In this document: one piece after another, positions 1-11,347 of the stretch
How positions within the stretch are numbered: position 1 is the stretch's first letter
How the letters are laid out: every line of letters begins with the position of its first letter
Assembly (NCBI GenBank): GCA_029224185.1
Contig: JANZKI010000029.1
Coordinates: 1,612,001-1,676,000 of the forward strand
Direction: 5' to 3'
Origin: Karalla daura
Taxonomy: Eukaryota; Chordata; Actinopteri; Chaetodontiformes; Leiognathidae
Length of the DNA stretch: 64,000 bases
The notes under the pieces: generated by a model
Told to the model about the DNA's origin: nothing
The model's input: the letters and a program-made list of their open reading frames with translations, nothing else
The model's database searches: none
Made by a program: the position numbers and the translations under genes

Positions 1-39
1 TGTATAGCAGGGGCCAACTGCTGAATCTTGCAGCAAAAG
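1..39. repeat. Partial monomer at left edge
   Basis: These are the last 39 bp of half B, with an A at the hairpin toggle (position 24), i.e. the I-type state. The array continues to the left of the window. Confidence 0.95.
19..35. other. Hairpin-forming dyad, mismatched (A) form, representative
   Basis: TGCTGAATCTTGCAGCA is the same dyad as at 276-292, but with A instead of C at position 24. This creates a single A-G mismatch inside the stem. The A form is the majority type in the window. Confidence 0.75.
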
Positions 40-45
40 CTTCTC

Positions 46-55
46 AAATGCATTT
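46..55. other. 10-bp palindrome AAATGCATTT in half A, representative
   Basis: This perfect self-complementary decamer is also present at the equivalent place in half B (175-184), 129 bp away. It therefore predates the A/B duplication or has been kept in both halves. It contains an NsiI site (ATGCAT). It is intact in almost every monomer; exceptions are the A-to-T change at 44256 and the copies with TTTACTC directly after it, which leave the palindrome itself intact. Confidence 0.7.
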
Positions 56-144
56 TCTCAGTTTCGCGTTCGCAGTTCTACAAAAAGGCTCAACTTGGCT
101 GTCGGAACCCACATGACAGGCATTTTGCTGTGCAGTTGTGGCCA

Positions 145-157
145 ACATGATGCATGT
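145..157. other. Second dyad ACATG-ATG-CATGT, representative
   Basis: A 5-bp inverted repeat with a 3-base spacer ends half A and is present once in nearly all monomers. The flanking CCA/TGG can extend pairing if one A is bulged. A minority of monomers carry a substitution just 5' of it (GGCTAAC) or within its first arm (GCCAGCATG), the latter always together with a 1-bp deletion further on. Confidence 0.6.
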
Positions 158-206
158 GGTAGAAAGAGCTTCTGAAATGCATTTTCCTACAGTTTCACGC
201 TCGTAG

Positions 207-221
207 TTCTGTGAAACGGCC
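207..221. other. Weak CENP-B-box-like stretch in half B
   Basis: TTCTGTGAAACGGCC resembles the CENP-B box pattern (TTCG, four bases, A, two bases, CGGG) but is one base shorter between TTC and CGG and lacks two of the essential G positions. It sits only in half B; half A has TTCTACAAAAAGGC here. It does not meet the box consensus, so I list it only as a resemblance. Confidence 0.2.
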
Positions 222-275
222 GAAATTGGCGTGGTGAACACAATACAGGCAATTTGCTGTATAGCAGGGGCCAAC

Positions 276-292
276 TGCTGCATCTTGCAGCA
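276..292. other. Hairpin-forming dyad, perfect (C) form, representative
   Basis: TGCTGCA-TCT-TGCAGCA is a perfect 7-bp inverted repeat around a 3-base loop. It lies at the end of half B, next to the HindIII-bearing monomer boundary, and recurs once per monomer. In M-type monomers position 281 is C, giving the perfect stem. In I-type monomers the same base is A, leaving one internal mismatch. Dyad symmetries able to form cruciforms are known in centromeric satellites that lack CENP-B boxes; a role here is inference. Confidence 0.75.
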
Positions 293-2095
293 AAAGCTTC
301 TCAAATGCATTTTCTCAGTTTCGCGTTCGCAGTTCTACAAAAAGGCTCAACTTGGCTGTCGGAACCCACATGACAGGCATTTTGCTGCGCAGTTGTGGCC
401 AACATGATGCATGTGGTAGAAAGAGCTTCTGAAATGCATTTTCCTACAGTTTCACGCTCGTAGTTCTGTGAAACGGCCGAAATTGGCGTGGTGAACACAA
501 TACAGGCAATTTGCTGTATAGCAGGGGCCAACTGCTGAATCTTGCAGCAAAAGCTTCTCAAATGCATTTTCTCAGCTTCGCGTTCGCAGTTCTACAAAAA
601 GGCTCAACTTGGCTGTCGGAACCCACATGACAGGCATTTTGCTGTGCAGTTGTGGCCAACATGATGCATGTGGTAGAAAGAGCTTCTGAAATGCATTTTC
701 CTACAGTTTCACGCTCGTAGTTCTGTGAAACGGCCGAAATTGGCGTGGTGAACACAATACAGGCAATTTGCTGTATAGCAGGGGCCAACTGCTGAATCTT
801 GCAGCAAAAGCTTCTCAAATGCATTTTCTCAGTTTCGCGTTCGCAGTTCTACAAAAAGGCTCAACTTGGCTGTCGGAACCCACATGACAGGCATTTTGCT
901 GTGCAGTTGTGGCCAACATGATGCATGTGGTAGAAAGAGCTTCTGAAATGCATTTTCCTACAGTTTCACGCTCGTAGTTCTGTGAAACGGCCGAAATCGG
1001 CGTAGTGAACACAATACAGGCAATTTGCTGTATAGCAGGGGCCAACTGCTGCATCTTGCAGCAAAAGCTTCTCAAATGCATTTTCTCAGTTTCGCGTTCG
1101 CAGTTCTACAAAAAGGCTCAACTTGGCTGTCGGAACCCACATGACAGGCATTTTGCTGCGCAGTTGTGGCCAACATGATGCATGTGGTAGAAAGAGCTTC
1201 TGAAATGCATTTTCCTACAGTTTCACGCTCGTAGTTCTGTGAAACGGCCGAAATTGGCGTGGTGAACACAATACAGGCAATTTGCTGTATAGCAGGGGCC
1301 AACTGCTGAATCTTGCAGCAAAAGCTTCTCAAATGCATTTTCTCAGTTTCGCGTTCGCAGTTCTACAAAAAGGCTCAACTTGGCTGTCGGAACCCACATG
1401 ACAGGCATTTTGCTGTGCAGTTGTGGCCAACATGATGCATGTGGTAGAAAGAGCTTCTGAAATGCATTTTCCTACAGTTTCACGCTCGTAGTTCTGTGAA
1501 ACGGCCGAAATTGGCGTGGTGAACACAATACAGGCAATTTGCTGTATAGCAGGGGCCAACTGCTGAATCTTGCAGCAAAAGCTTCTCAAATGCATTTTCT
1601 CAGTTTCGCGTTCGCAGTTCTACAAAAAGGCTCAACTTGGCTGTCGGAACCCACATGACAGGCATTTTGCTGTGCAGTTGTGGCCAACATGATGCATGTG
1701 GTAGAAAGAGCTTCTGAAATGCATTTTCCTACAGTTTCACGCTCGTAGTTCTGTGAAACGGCCGAAATTGGCGTGGTGAACACAATACAGGCAATTTGCT
1801 GTATAGCAGGGGCCAACTGCTGCATCTTGCAGCAAAAGCTTCTCAAATGCATTTTCTCAGTTTCGCGTTCGCAGTTCTACAAAAAGGCTCAACTTGGCTG
1901 TCGGAACCCACATGACAGGCATTTTGCTGCGCAGTTGTGGCCAACATGATGCATGTGGTAGAAAGAGCTTCTGAAATGCATTTTCCTACAGTTTCACGCT
2001 CGTAGTTCTGTGAAACGGCCGAAATTGGCGTGGTGAACACAATACAGGCAATTTGCTGTATAGCAGGGGCCAACTGCTGAATCTTGCAGCAAAAG

Positions 2096-4665
2096 CTTCT
2101 CAAATGCATTTTCTCAGCTTCGCGTTCGCAGTTCTACAAAAAGGCTCAACTTGGCTGTCGGAACCCACATGACAGGCATTTTGCTGTGCAGTTGTGGCCA
2201 ACATGATGCATGTGGTAGAAAGAGCTTCTGAAATGCATTTTCCTACAGTTTCACGCTCGTAGTTCTGTGAAACGGCCGAAATCGGCGTAGTGAACACAAT
2301 ACAGGCAATTTGCTGTATAGCAGGGGCCAACTGCTGCATCTTGCAGCAAAAGCTTCTCAAATGCATTTTCTCAGTTTCGCGTTCGCAGTTCTACAAAAAG
2401 GCTCAACTTGGCTGTCGGAACCCACATGACAGGCATTTTGCTGCGCAGTTGTGGCCAACATGATGCATGTGGTAGAAAGAGCTTCTGAAATGCATTTTCC
2501 TACAGTTTCACGCTCGTAGTTCTGTGAAACGGCCGAAATTGGCGTGGTGAACACAATACAGGCAATTTGCTGTATAGCAGGGGCCAACTGCTGAATCTTG
2601 CAGCAAAAGCTTCTCAAATGCATTTTCTCAGTTTCGCGTTCGCAGTTCTACAAAAAGGCTCAACTTGGCTGTCGGAACCCACATGACAGGCATTTTGCTG
2701 TGCAGTTGTGGCCAACATGATGCATGTGGTAGAAAGAGCTTCTGAAATGCATTTTCCTACAGTTTCACGCTCGTAGTTCTGTGAAACGGCCGAAATTGGC
2801 GTGGTGAACACAATACAGGCAATTTGCTGTATAGCAGGGGCCAACTGCTGCATCTTGCAGCAAAAGCTTCTCAAATGCATTTTCTCAGTTTCGCGTTCGC
2901 AGTTCTACAAAAAGGCTCAACTTGGCTGTCGGAACCCACATGACAGGCATTTTGCTGCGCAGTTGTGGCCAACATGATGCATGTGGTAGAAAGAGCTTCT
3001 GAAATGCATTTTCCTACAGTTTCACGCTCGTAGTTCTGTGAAACGGCCGAAATTGGCGTGGTGAACACAATACAGGCAATTTGCTGTATAGCAGGGGCCA
3101 ACTGCTGAATCTTGCAGCAAAAGCTTCTCAAATGCATTTTCTCAGTTTCGCGTTCGCAGTTCTACAAAAAGGCTCAACTTGGCTGTCGGAACCCACATGA
3201 CAGGCATTTTGCTGTGCAGTTGTGGCCAACATGATGCATGTGGTAGAAAGAGCTTCTGAAATGCATTTTCCTACAGTTTCACGCTCGTAGTTCTGTGAAA
3301 CGGCCGAAATTGGCGTGGTGAACACAATACAGGCAATTTGCTGTATAGCAGGGGCCAACTGCTGAATCTTGCAGCAAAAGCTTCTCAAATGCATTTTCTC
3401 AGTTTCGCGTTCGCAGTTCTACAAAAAGGCTCAACTTGGCTGTCGGAACCCACATGACAGGCATTTTGCTGTGCAGTTGTGGCCAACATGATGCATGTGG
3501 TAGAAAGAGCTTCTGAAATGCATTTTCCTACAGTTTCACGCTCGTAGTTCTGTGAAACGGCCGAAATCGGCGTAGTGAACACAATACAGGCAATTTGCTG
3601 TATAGCAGGGGCCAACTGCTGCATCTTGCAGCAAAAGCTTCTCAAATGCATTTTCTCAGTTTCGCGTTCGCAGTTCTACAAAAAGGCTCAACTTGGCTGT
3701 CGGAACCCACATGACAGGCATTTTGCTGCGCAGTTGTGGCCAACATGATGCATGTGGTAGAAAGAGCTTCTGAAATGCATTTTCCTACAGTTTCACGCTC
3801 GTAGTTCTGTGAAACGGCCGAAATTGGCGTGGTGAACACAATACAGGCAATTTGCTGTATAGCAGGGGCCAACTGCTGAATCTTGCAGCAAAAGCTTCTC
3901 AAATGCATTTTCTCAGTTTCGCGTTCGCAGTTCTACAAAAAGGCTCAACTTGGCTGTCGGAACCCACATGACAGGCATTTTGCTGTGCAGTTGTGGCCAA
4001 CATGATGCATGTGGTAGAAAGAGCTTCTGAAATGCATTTTCCTACAGTTTCACGCTCGTAGTTCTGTGAAACGGCCGAAATTGGCGTGGTGAACACAATA
4101 CAGGCAATTTGCTGTATAGCAGGGGCCAACTGCTGCATCTTGCAGCAAAAGCTTCTCAAATGCATTTTCTCAGTTTCGCGTTCGCAGTTCTACAAAAAGG
4201 CTCAACTTGGCTGTCGGAACCCACATGACAGGCATTTTGCTGCGCAGTTGTGGCCAACATGATGCATGTGGTAGAAAGAGCTTCTGAAATGCATTTTCCT
4301 ACAGTTTCACGCTCGTAGTTCTGTGAAACGGCCGAAATTGGCGTGGTGAACACAATACAGGCAATTTGCTGTATAGCAGGGGCCAACTGCTGAATCTTGC
4401 AGCAAAAGCTTCTCAAATGCATTTTCTCAGTTTCGCGTTCGCAGTTCTACAAAAAGGCTCAACTTGGCTGTCGGAACCCACATGACAGGCATTTTGTTGT
4501 GCAGTTGTGGCCAACATGATGCATGTGGTAGAAAGAGCTTCTGAAATGCATTTTCCTACAGTTTCACGCTCGTAGTTCTGTGAAACGGCCGAAATTGGCG
4601 TGGTGAACACAATACAGGCAATTTGCTGTATAGCAGGGGCCAACTGCTGAATCTTGCAGCAAAAG
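2096..4665. repeat. Two tandem five-monomer modules (M1-I-M2-I-I)
   Basis: Two 1285-bp modules abut at 3380/3381. Each runs: M1 (TCGGCGTAG with C toggle), I with GCGCAG, M2 (TTGGCGTGG with C toggle), I with GCGCAG, ordinary I. The last monomer of the second module has GTTGTGCAG (near 4496). Confidence 0.75.
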
Positions 4666-5436
4666 CTTCTCAAATGCATTTTCTCAGTTTCGCGTTCGCA
4701 GTTCTACAAAAAGGCTCAACTTGGCTGTCGGAACCCACATGACAGGCATTTTGCTGTGCAGTTGTGGCCAACATGATGCATGTGGTGGAAAGAGCTTCTG
4801 AAATGCATTTTCCTACAGTTTCACGCTCGTAGTTCTGTGAAACGGCCGAAATTGGCGTGGTGAACACAATACAGGCAATTTGCTGTATAGCAGGGGCCAA
4901 CTGCTGAATCTTGCAGCAAAAGCTTCTCAAATGCATTTTCTCAGTTTCGCGTTCGCAGTTCTACAAAAAGGCTCAACTTGGCTGTCGGAACCCACATGAC
5001 AGGCATTTTGCTGTGCAGTTGTGGCCAACATGATGCATGTGGTAGAAAGAGCTTCTGAAATGCATTTTCCTACAGTTTCACGCTCGTAGTTCTGTGAAAC
5101 GGCCGAAATTGGCGTGGTGAACACAATACAGGCAATTTGCTGTATAGCAGGGGCCAACTGCTGAATCTTGCAGCAAAAGCTTCTCAAATGCATTTACTCA
5201 GTTTCGCGTTCGCAGTTCTACAAAAAGGCTCAACTTGGCTGTCGGAACCCACATGACAGGCATTTTGCTGTGCAGTTGTGGCCAACATGATGCATGTGGT
5301 AGAAAGAGCTTCTGAAATGCATTTTCCTACAGTTTCACGCTCGTAGTTCTGTGAAACGGCCGAAATTGGCGTGGTGAACACAATACAGGCAATTTGCTGT
5401 ATAGCAGGGGCCAACTGCTGAATCTTGCAGCAAAAG
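3381..5436. repeat. 8-monomer block ending in TTTACTCAG, copy 1
   Basis: The 2056-bp order is M1, I, M2, I, GTTGTGCAG, two I, TTTACTCAG. The sixth monomer carries GTGGTGGAAAG near 4787. It recurs at 8521-10576, 37304-39359 and 45015-47070; an expanded form with two additional monomers occupies 14689-17258. Confidence 0.7.
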
Positions 5437-7235
5437 CTTCTCAAATGCATTTTCTCAGTTTCGCGTTCGCAGTTCTACAAAAAGGCTCAACTTGGCTGTC
5501 GGAACCCACATGACAGGCATTTTGCTGTGCAGTTGTGGCCAACATGATGCATGTGGTAGAAAGAGCTTCTGAAATGCATTTTCCTACAGTTTCACGCTCG
5601 TAGTTCTGTGAAACGGCCGAAATCGGCGTAGTGAACACAATACAGGCAATTTGCTGTATAGCAGGGGCCAACTGCTGCATCTTGCAGCAAAAGCTTCTCA
5701 AATGCATTTTCTCAGTTTCGCGTTCGCAGTTCTACAAAAAGGCTCAACTTGGCTGTCGGAACCCACATGACAGGCATTTTGCTGCGCAGTTGTGGCCAAC
5801 ATGATGCATGTGGTAGAAAGAGCTTCTGAAATGCATTTTCCTACAGTTTCACGCTCGTAGTTCTGTGAAACGGCCGAAATTGGCGTGGTGAACACAATAC
5901 AGGCAATTTGCTGTATAGCAGGGGCCAACTGCTGAATCTTGCAGCAAAAGCTTCTCAAATGCATTTTCTCAGTTTCGCGTTCGCAGTTCTACAAAAAGGC
6001 TCAACTTGGCTGTCGGAACCCACATGACAGGCATTTTGCTGTGCAGTTGTGGCCAACATGATGCATGTGGTAGAAAGAGCTTCTGAAATGCATTTTCCTA
6101 CAGTTTCACGCTCGTAGTTCTGTGAAACGGCCGAAATTGGCGTGGTGAACACAATACAGGCAATTTGCTGTATAGCAGGGGCCAACTGCTGCATCTTGCA
6201 GCAAAAGCTTCTCAAATGCATTTTCTCAGTTTCGCGTTCGCAGTTCTACAAAAAGGCTCAACTTGGCTGTCGGAACCCACATGACAGGCATTTTGCTGCG
6301 CAGTTGTGGCCAACATGATGCATGTGGTAGAAAGAGCTTCTGAAATGCATTTTCCTACAGTTTCACGCTCGTAGTTCTGTGAAACGGCCGAAATTGGCGT
6401 GGTGAACACAATACAGGCAATTTGCTGTATAGCAGGGGCCAACTGCTGAATCTTGCAGCAAAAGCTTCTCAAATGCATTTTCTCAGTTTCGCGTTCGCAG
6501 TTCTACAAAAAGGCTCAACTTGGCTGTCGGAACCCACATGACAGGCATTTTGCTGTGCAGTTGTGGCCAACATGATGCATGTGGTAGAAAGAGCTTCTGA
6601 AATGCATTTTCCTACAGTTTCACGCTCGTAGTTCTGTGAAACGGCCGAAATTGGCGTGGTGAACACAATACAGGCAATTTGCTGTATAGCAGGGGCCAAC
6701 TGCTGCATCTTGCAGCAAAAGCTTCTCAAATGCATTTTCTCAGTTTCGCGTTCGCAGTTCTACAAAAAGGCTCAACTTGGCTGTCGGAACCCACATGACA
6801 GGCATTTTGCTGCGCAGTTGTGGCCAACATGATGCATGTGGTAGAAAGAGCTTCTGAAATGCATTTTCCTACAGTTTCACGCTCGTAGTTCTGTGAAACG
6901 GCCGAAATCGGCGTGGTGAACACAATACAGGCAATTTGCTGTATAGCAGGGGCCAACTGCTGAATCTTGCAGCAAAAGCTTCTCAAATGCATTTTCTCAG
7001 CTTCGCGTTCGCAGTTCTACAAAAAGGCTCAACTTGGCTGTCGGAACCCACATGACAGGCATTTTGCTGTGCAGTTGTGGCCAACATGATGCATGTGGTA
7101 GAAAGAGCTTCTGAAATGCATTTTCCTACAGTTTCACGCTCGTAGTTCTGTGAAACGGCCGAAATTGGCGTGGTGAACACAATACAGGCAATTTGCTGTA
7201 TAGCAGGGGCCAACTGCTGAATCTTGCAGCAAAAG

Positions 7236-9805
7236 CTTCTCAAATGCATTTTCTCAGTTTCGCGTTCGCAGTTCTACAAAAAGGCTCAACTTGGCTGTCG
7301 GAACCCACATGACAGGCATTTTGCTGTGCAGTTGTGGCCAACATGATGCATGTGGTAGAAAGAGCTTCTGAAATGCATTTTCCTACAGTTTCACGCTCGT
7401 AGTTCTGTGAAACGGCCGAAATCGGCGTAGTGAACACAATACAGGCAATTTGCTGTATAGCAGGGGCCAACTGCTGCATCTTGCAGCAAAAGCTTCTCAA
7501 ATGCATTTTCTCAGTTTCGCGTTCGCAGTTCTACAAAAAGGCTCAACTTGGCTGTCGGAACCCACATGACAGGCATTTTGCTGCGCAGTTGTGGCCAACA
7601 TGATGCATGTGGTAGAAAGAGCTTCTGAAATGCATTTTCCTACAGTTTCACGCTCGTAGTTCTGTGAAACGGCCGAAATTGGCGTGGTGAACACAATACA
7701 GGCAATTTGCTGTATAGCAGGGGCCAACTGCTGAATCTTGCAGCAAAAGCTTCTCAAATGCATTTTCTCAGTTTCGCGTTCGCAGTTCTACAAAAAGGCT
7801 CAACTTGGCTGTCGGAACCCACATGACAGGCATTTTGCTGTGCAGTTGTGGCCAACATGATGCATGTGGTAGAAAGAGCTTCTGAAATGCATTTTCCTAC
7901 AGTTTCACGCTCGTAGTTCTGTGAAACGGCCGAAATTGGCGTGGTGAACACAATACAGGCAATTTGCTGTATAGCAGGGGCCAACTGCTGCATCTTGCAG
8001 CAAAAGCTTCTCAAATGCATTTTCTCAGTTTCGCGTTCGCAGTTCTACAAAAAGGCTCAACTTGGCTGTCGGAACCCACATGACAGGCATTTTGCTGCGC
8101 AGTTGTGGCCAACATGATGCATGTGGTAGAAAGAGCTTCTGAAATGCATTTTCCTACAGTTTCACGCTCGTAGTTCTGTGAAACGGCCGAAATCGGCGTG
8201 GTGAACACAATACAGGCAATTTGCTGTATAGCAGGGGCCAACTGCTGAATCTTGCAGCAAAAGCTTCTCAAATGCATTTTCTCAGTTTCGCGTTCGCAGT
8301 TCTACAAAAAGGCTCAACTTGGCTGTCGGAACCCACATGACAGGCATTTTGCTGTGCAGTTGTGGCCAACATGATGCATGTGGTAGAAAGAGCTTCTGAA
8401 ATGCATTTTCCTACAGTTTCACGCTCGTAGTTCTGTGAAACGGCCGAAATTGGCGTGGTGAACACAATACAGGCAATTTGCTGTATAGCAGGGGCCAACT
8501 GCTGAATCTTGCAGCAAAAGCTTCTCAAATGCATTTTCTCAGTTTCGCGTTCGCAGTTCTACAAAAAGGCTCAACTTGGCTGTCGGAACCCACATGACAG
8601 GCATTTTGCTGTGCAGTTGTGGCCAACATGATGCATGTGGTAGAAAGAGCTTCTGAAATGCATTTTCCTACAGTTTCACGCTCGTAGTTCTGTGAAACGG
8701 CCGAAATCGGCGTAGTGAACACAATACAGGCAATTTGCTGTATAGCAGGGGCCAACTGCTGCATCTTGCAGCAAAAGCTTCTCAAATGCATTTTCTCAGT
8801 TTCGCGTTCGCAGTTCTACAAAAAGGCTCAACTTGGCTGTCGGAACCCACATGACAGGCATTTTGCTGCGCAGTTGTGGCCAACATGATGCATGTGGTAG
8901 AAAGAGCTTCTGAAATGCATTTTCCTACAGTTTCACGCTCGTAGTTCTGTGAAACGGCCGAAATTGGCGTGGTGAACACAATACAGGCAATTTGCTGTAT
9001 AGCAGGGGCCAACTGCTGAATCTTGCAGCAAAAGCTTCTCAAATGCATTTTCTCAGTTTCGCGTTCGCAGTTCTACAAAAAGGCTCAACTTGGCTGTCGG
9101 AACCCACATGACAGGCATTTTGCTGTGCAGTTGTGGCCAACATGATGCATGTGGTAGAAAGAGCTTCTGAAATGCATTTTCCTACAGTTTCACGCTCGTA
9201 GTTCTGTGAAACGGCCGAAATTGGCGTGGTGAACACAATACAGGCAATTTGCTGTATAGCAGGGGCCAACTGCTGCATCTTGCAGCAAAAGCTTCTCAAA
9301 TGCATTTTCTCAGTTTCGCGTTCGCAGTTCTACAAAAAGGCTCAACTTGGCTGTCGGAACCCACATGACAGGCATTTTGCTGCGCAGTTGTGGCCAACAT
9401 GATGCATGTGGTAGAAAGAGCTTCTGAAATGCATTTTCCTACAGTTTCACGCTCGTAGTTCTGTGAAACGGCCGAAATTGGCGTGGTGAACACAATACAG
9501 GCAATTTGCTGTATAGCAGGGGCCAACTGCTGAATCTTGCAGCAAAAGCTTCTCAAATGCATTTTCTCAGTTTCGCGTTCGCAGTTCTACAAAAAGGCTA
9601 AACTTGGCTGTCGGAACCCACATGACAGGCATTTTGTTGTGCAGTTGTGGCCAACATGATGCATGTGGTAGAAAGAGCTTCTGAAATGCATTTTCCTACA
9701 GTTTCACGCTCGTAGTTCTGTGAAACGGCCGAAATTGGCGTGGTGAACACAATACAGGCAATTTGCTGTATAGCAGGGGCCAACTGCTGAATCTTGCAGC
9801 AAAAG
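7236..9805. repeat. Two tandem five-monomer modules (M1-I-M2-I-I)
   Basis: These are 1285-bp modules at 7236-8520 and 8521-9805, with the same variant order as at 2096-4665. The final monomer again has GTTGTGCAG (near 9635), and it carries a private C-to-A change at 9600. Confidence 0.75.
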
Positions 9806-10576
9806 CTTCTCAAATGCATTTTCTCAGTTTCGCGTTCGCAGTTCTACAAAAAGGCTCAACTTGGCTGTCGGAACCCACATGACAGGCATTTTGCTGTGCA
9901 GTTGTGGCCAACATGATGCATGTGGTGGAAAGAGCTTCTGAAATGCATTTTCCTACAGTTTCACGCTCGTAGTTCTGTGAAACGGCCGAAATTGGCGTGG
10001 TGAACACAATACAGGCAATTTGCTGTATAGCAGGGGCCAACTGCTGAATCTTGCAGCAAAAGCTTCTCAAATGCATTTTCTCAGTTTCGCGTTCGCAGTT
10101 CTACAAAAAGGCTCAACTTGGCTGTCGGAACCCACATGACAGGCATTTTGCTGTGCAGTTGTGGCCAACATGATGCATGTGGTAGAAAGAGCTTCTGAAA
10201 TGCATTTTCCTACAGTTTCACGCTCGTAGTTCTGTGAAACGGCCGAAATTGGCGTGGTGAACACAATACAGGCAATTTGCTGTATAGCAGGGGCCAACTG
10301 CTGAATCTTGCAGCAAAAGCTTCTCAAATGCATTTACTCAGTTTCGCGTTCGCAGTTCTACAAAAAGGCTCAACTTGGCTGTCGGAACCCACATGACAGG
10401 CATTTTGTTGTGCAGTTGTGGCCAACATGATGCATGTGGTAGAAAGAGCTTCTGAAATGCATTTTCCTACAGTTTCACGCTCGTAGTTCTGTGAAACGGC
10501 CGAAATCGGCGTGGTGAACACAATACAGGCAATTTGCTGTATAGCAGGGGCCAACTGCTGAATCTTGCAGCAAAAG
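8521..10576. repeat. 8-monomer block ending in TTTACTCAG, copy 2
   Basis: It matches copy 1 including GTGGTGGAAAG in the sixth monomer (near 9926). Counting the preceding module, the match covers 13 monomers: 2096-5436 and 7236-10576, both 3341 bp. That gives a 20-monomer (5140-bp) spacing between copies. Confidence 0.7.
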
Positions 10577-11347
10577 CTTCTCAAATGCATTTTCTCAGTT
10601 TCGCGTTCGCAGTTCTACAAAAAGGCTCAACTTGGCTGTCGGAACCCACATGACAGGCATTTTGCTGTGCAGTTGTGGCCAACATGATGCATGTGGTAGA
10701 AAGAGCTTCTGAAATGCATTTTCCTACAGTTTCACACTCGTAGTTCTGTGAAACGGCCGAAATTGGCGTGGTGAACACAATACAGGCAATTTGCTGTATA
10801 GCAGGGGCCAACTGCTGCATCTTGCAGCAAAAGCTTCTCAAATGCATTTTCTCAGTTTCGCGTTCGCAGTTCTACAAAAAGGCTCAACTTGGCTGTCGGA
10901 ACCCACATGACAGGCATTTTGCTGCGCAGTTGTGGCCAACATGATGCATGTGGTAGAAAGAGCTTCTGAAATGCATTTTCCTACAGTTTCACGCTCGTAG
11001 TTCTGTGAAACGGCCGAAATCGGCGTGGTGAACACAATACAGGCAATTTGCTGTATAGCAGGGGCCAACTGCTGAATCTTGCAGCAAAAGCTTCTCAAAT
11101 GCATTTTCTCAGTTTCGCGTTCGCAGTTCTACAAAAAGGCTCAACTTGGCTGTCGGAACCCACATGACAGGCATTTTGCTGTGCAGTTGTGGCCAACATG
11201 ATGCATGTGGTAGAAAGAGCTTCTGAAATGCATTTTCCTACAGTTTCACGCTCGTAGTTCTGTGAAACGGCCGAAATTGGCGTGGTGAACACAATACAGG
11301 CAATTTGCTGTATAGCAGGGGCCAACTGCTGAATCTTGCAGCAAAAG

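Larger units (their letters stand above)
40..168. repeat. Half A of the monomer (129 bp ancestral subunit)
   Basis: The half begins CTTCTCAAATGCATTTTC and aligns along its full length with half B. The best-conserved stretches are the first 18 bases (17 identical), the CAGTTTC...AGTTCT block (18 of 21), the ACAGGCA/ACAGGCATTTTGCTG region and GGCCAAC. By hand alignment identity is about 70-75% with a few single-base gaps. Half A holds the TGTGCAG/TGCGCAG polymorphism that helps define monomer types. Confidence 0.85.
40..296. repeat. Reference satellite monomer (monomer 1)
   Basis: This is the first complete monomer and serves as a representative. It contains, in order, a 10-bp perfect palindrome AAATGCATTT (46-55), an imperfect dyad (145-157), a second copy of the 10-bp palindrome (175-184), an EagI site CGGCCG (217-222) and a hairpin-forming dyad (276-292). 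A HindIII site spans its left boundary (37-42). The phase is chosen so that each half begins with CTTCT; another phase is equally valid. This copy is of the M2 type: TTGGCGTGG in half B and C at the hairpin toggle position 281. Confidence 0.95.
169..296. repeat. Half B of the monomer (128 bp ancestral subunit)
   Basis: The half begins CTTCTGAAATGCATTTTCC and is homologous to half A. It carries the EagI site, the TTGGCGTGG/TCGGCGTAG polymorphism and the terminal dyad with the C/A toggle. Half B holds more of the variants that distinguish higher-order units than half A. A and B alternate strictly throughout the window; I saw no AA or BB junction. Confidence 0.85.

Noticed and set aside
46..55. 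Octamer (POU factor) binding site
   Set aside because: AAATGCATTT is a palindrome resembling the octamer ATGCAAAT but does not match it exactly. With A/T-rich palindromes this short, a factor cannot be assigned.
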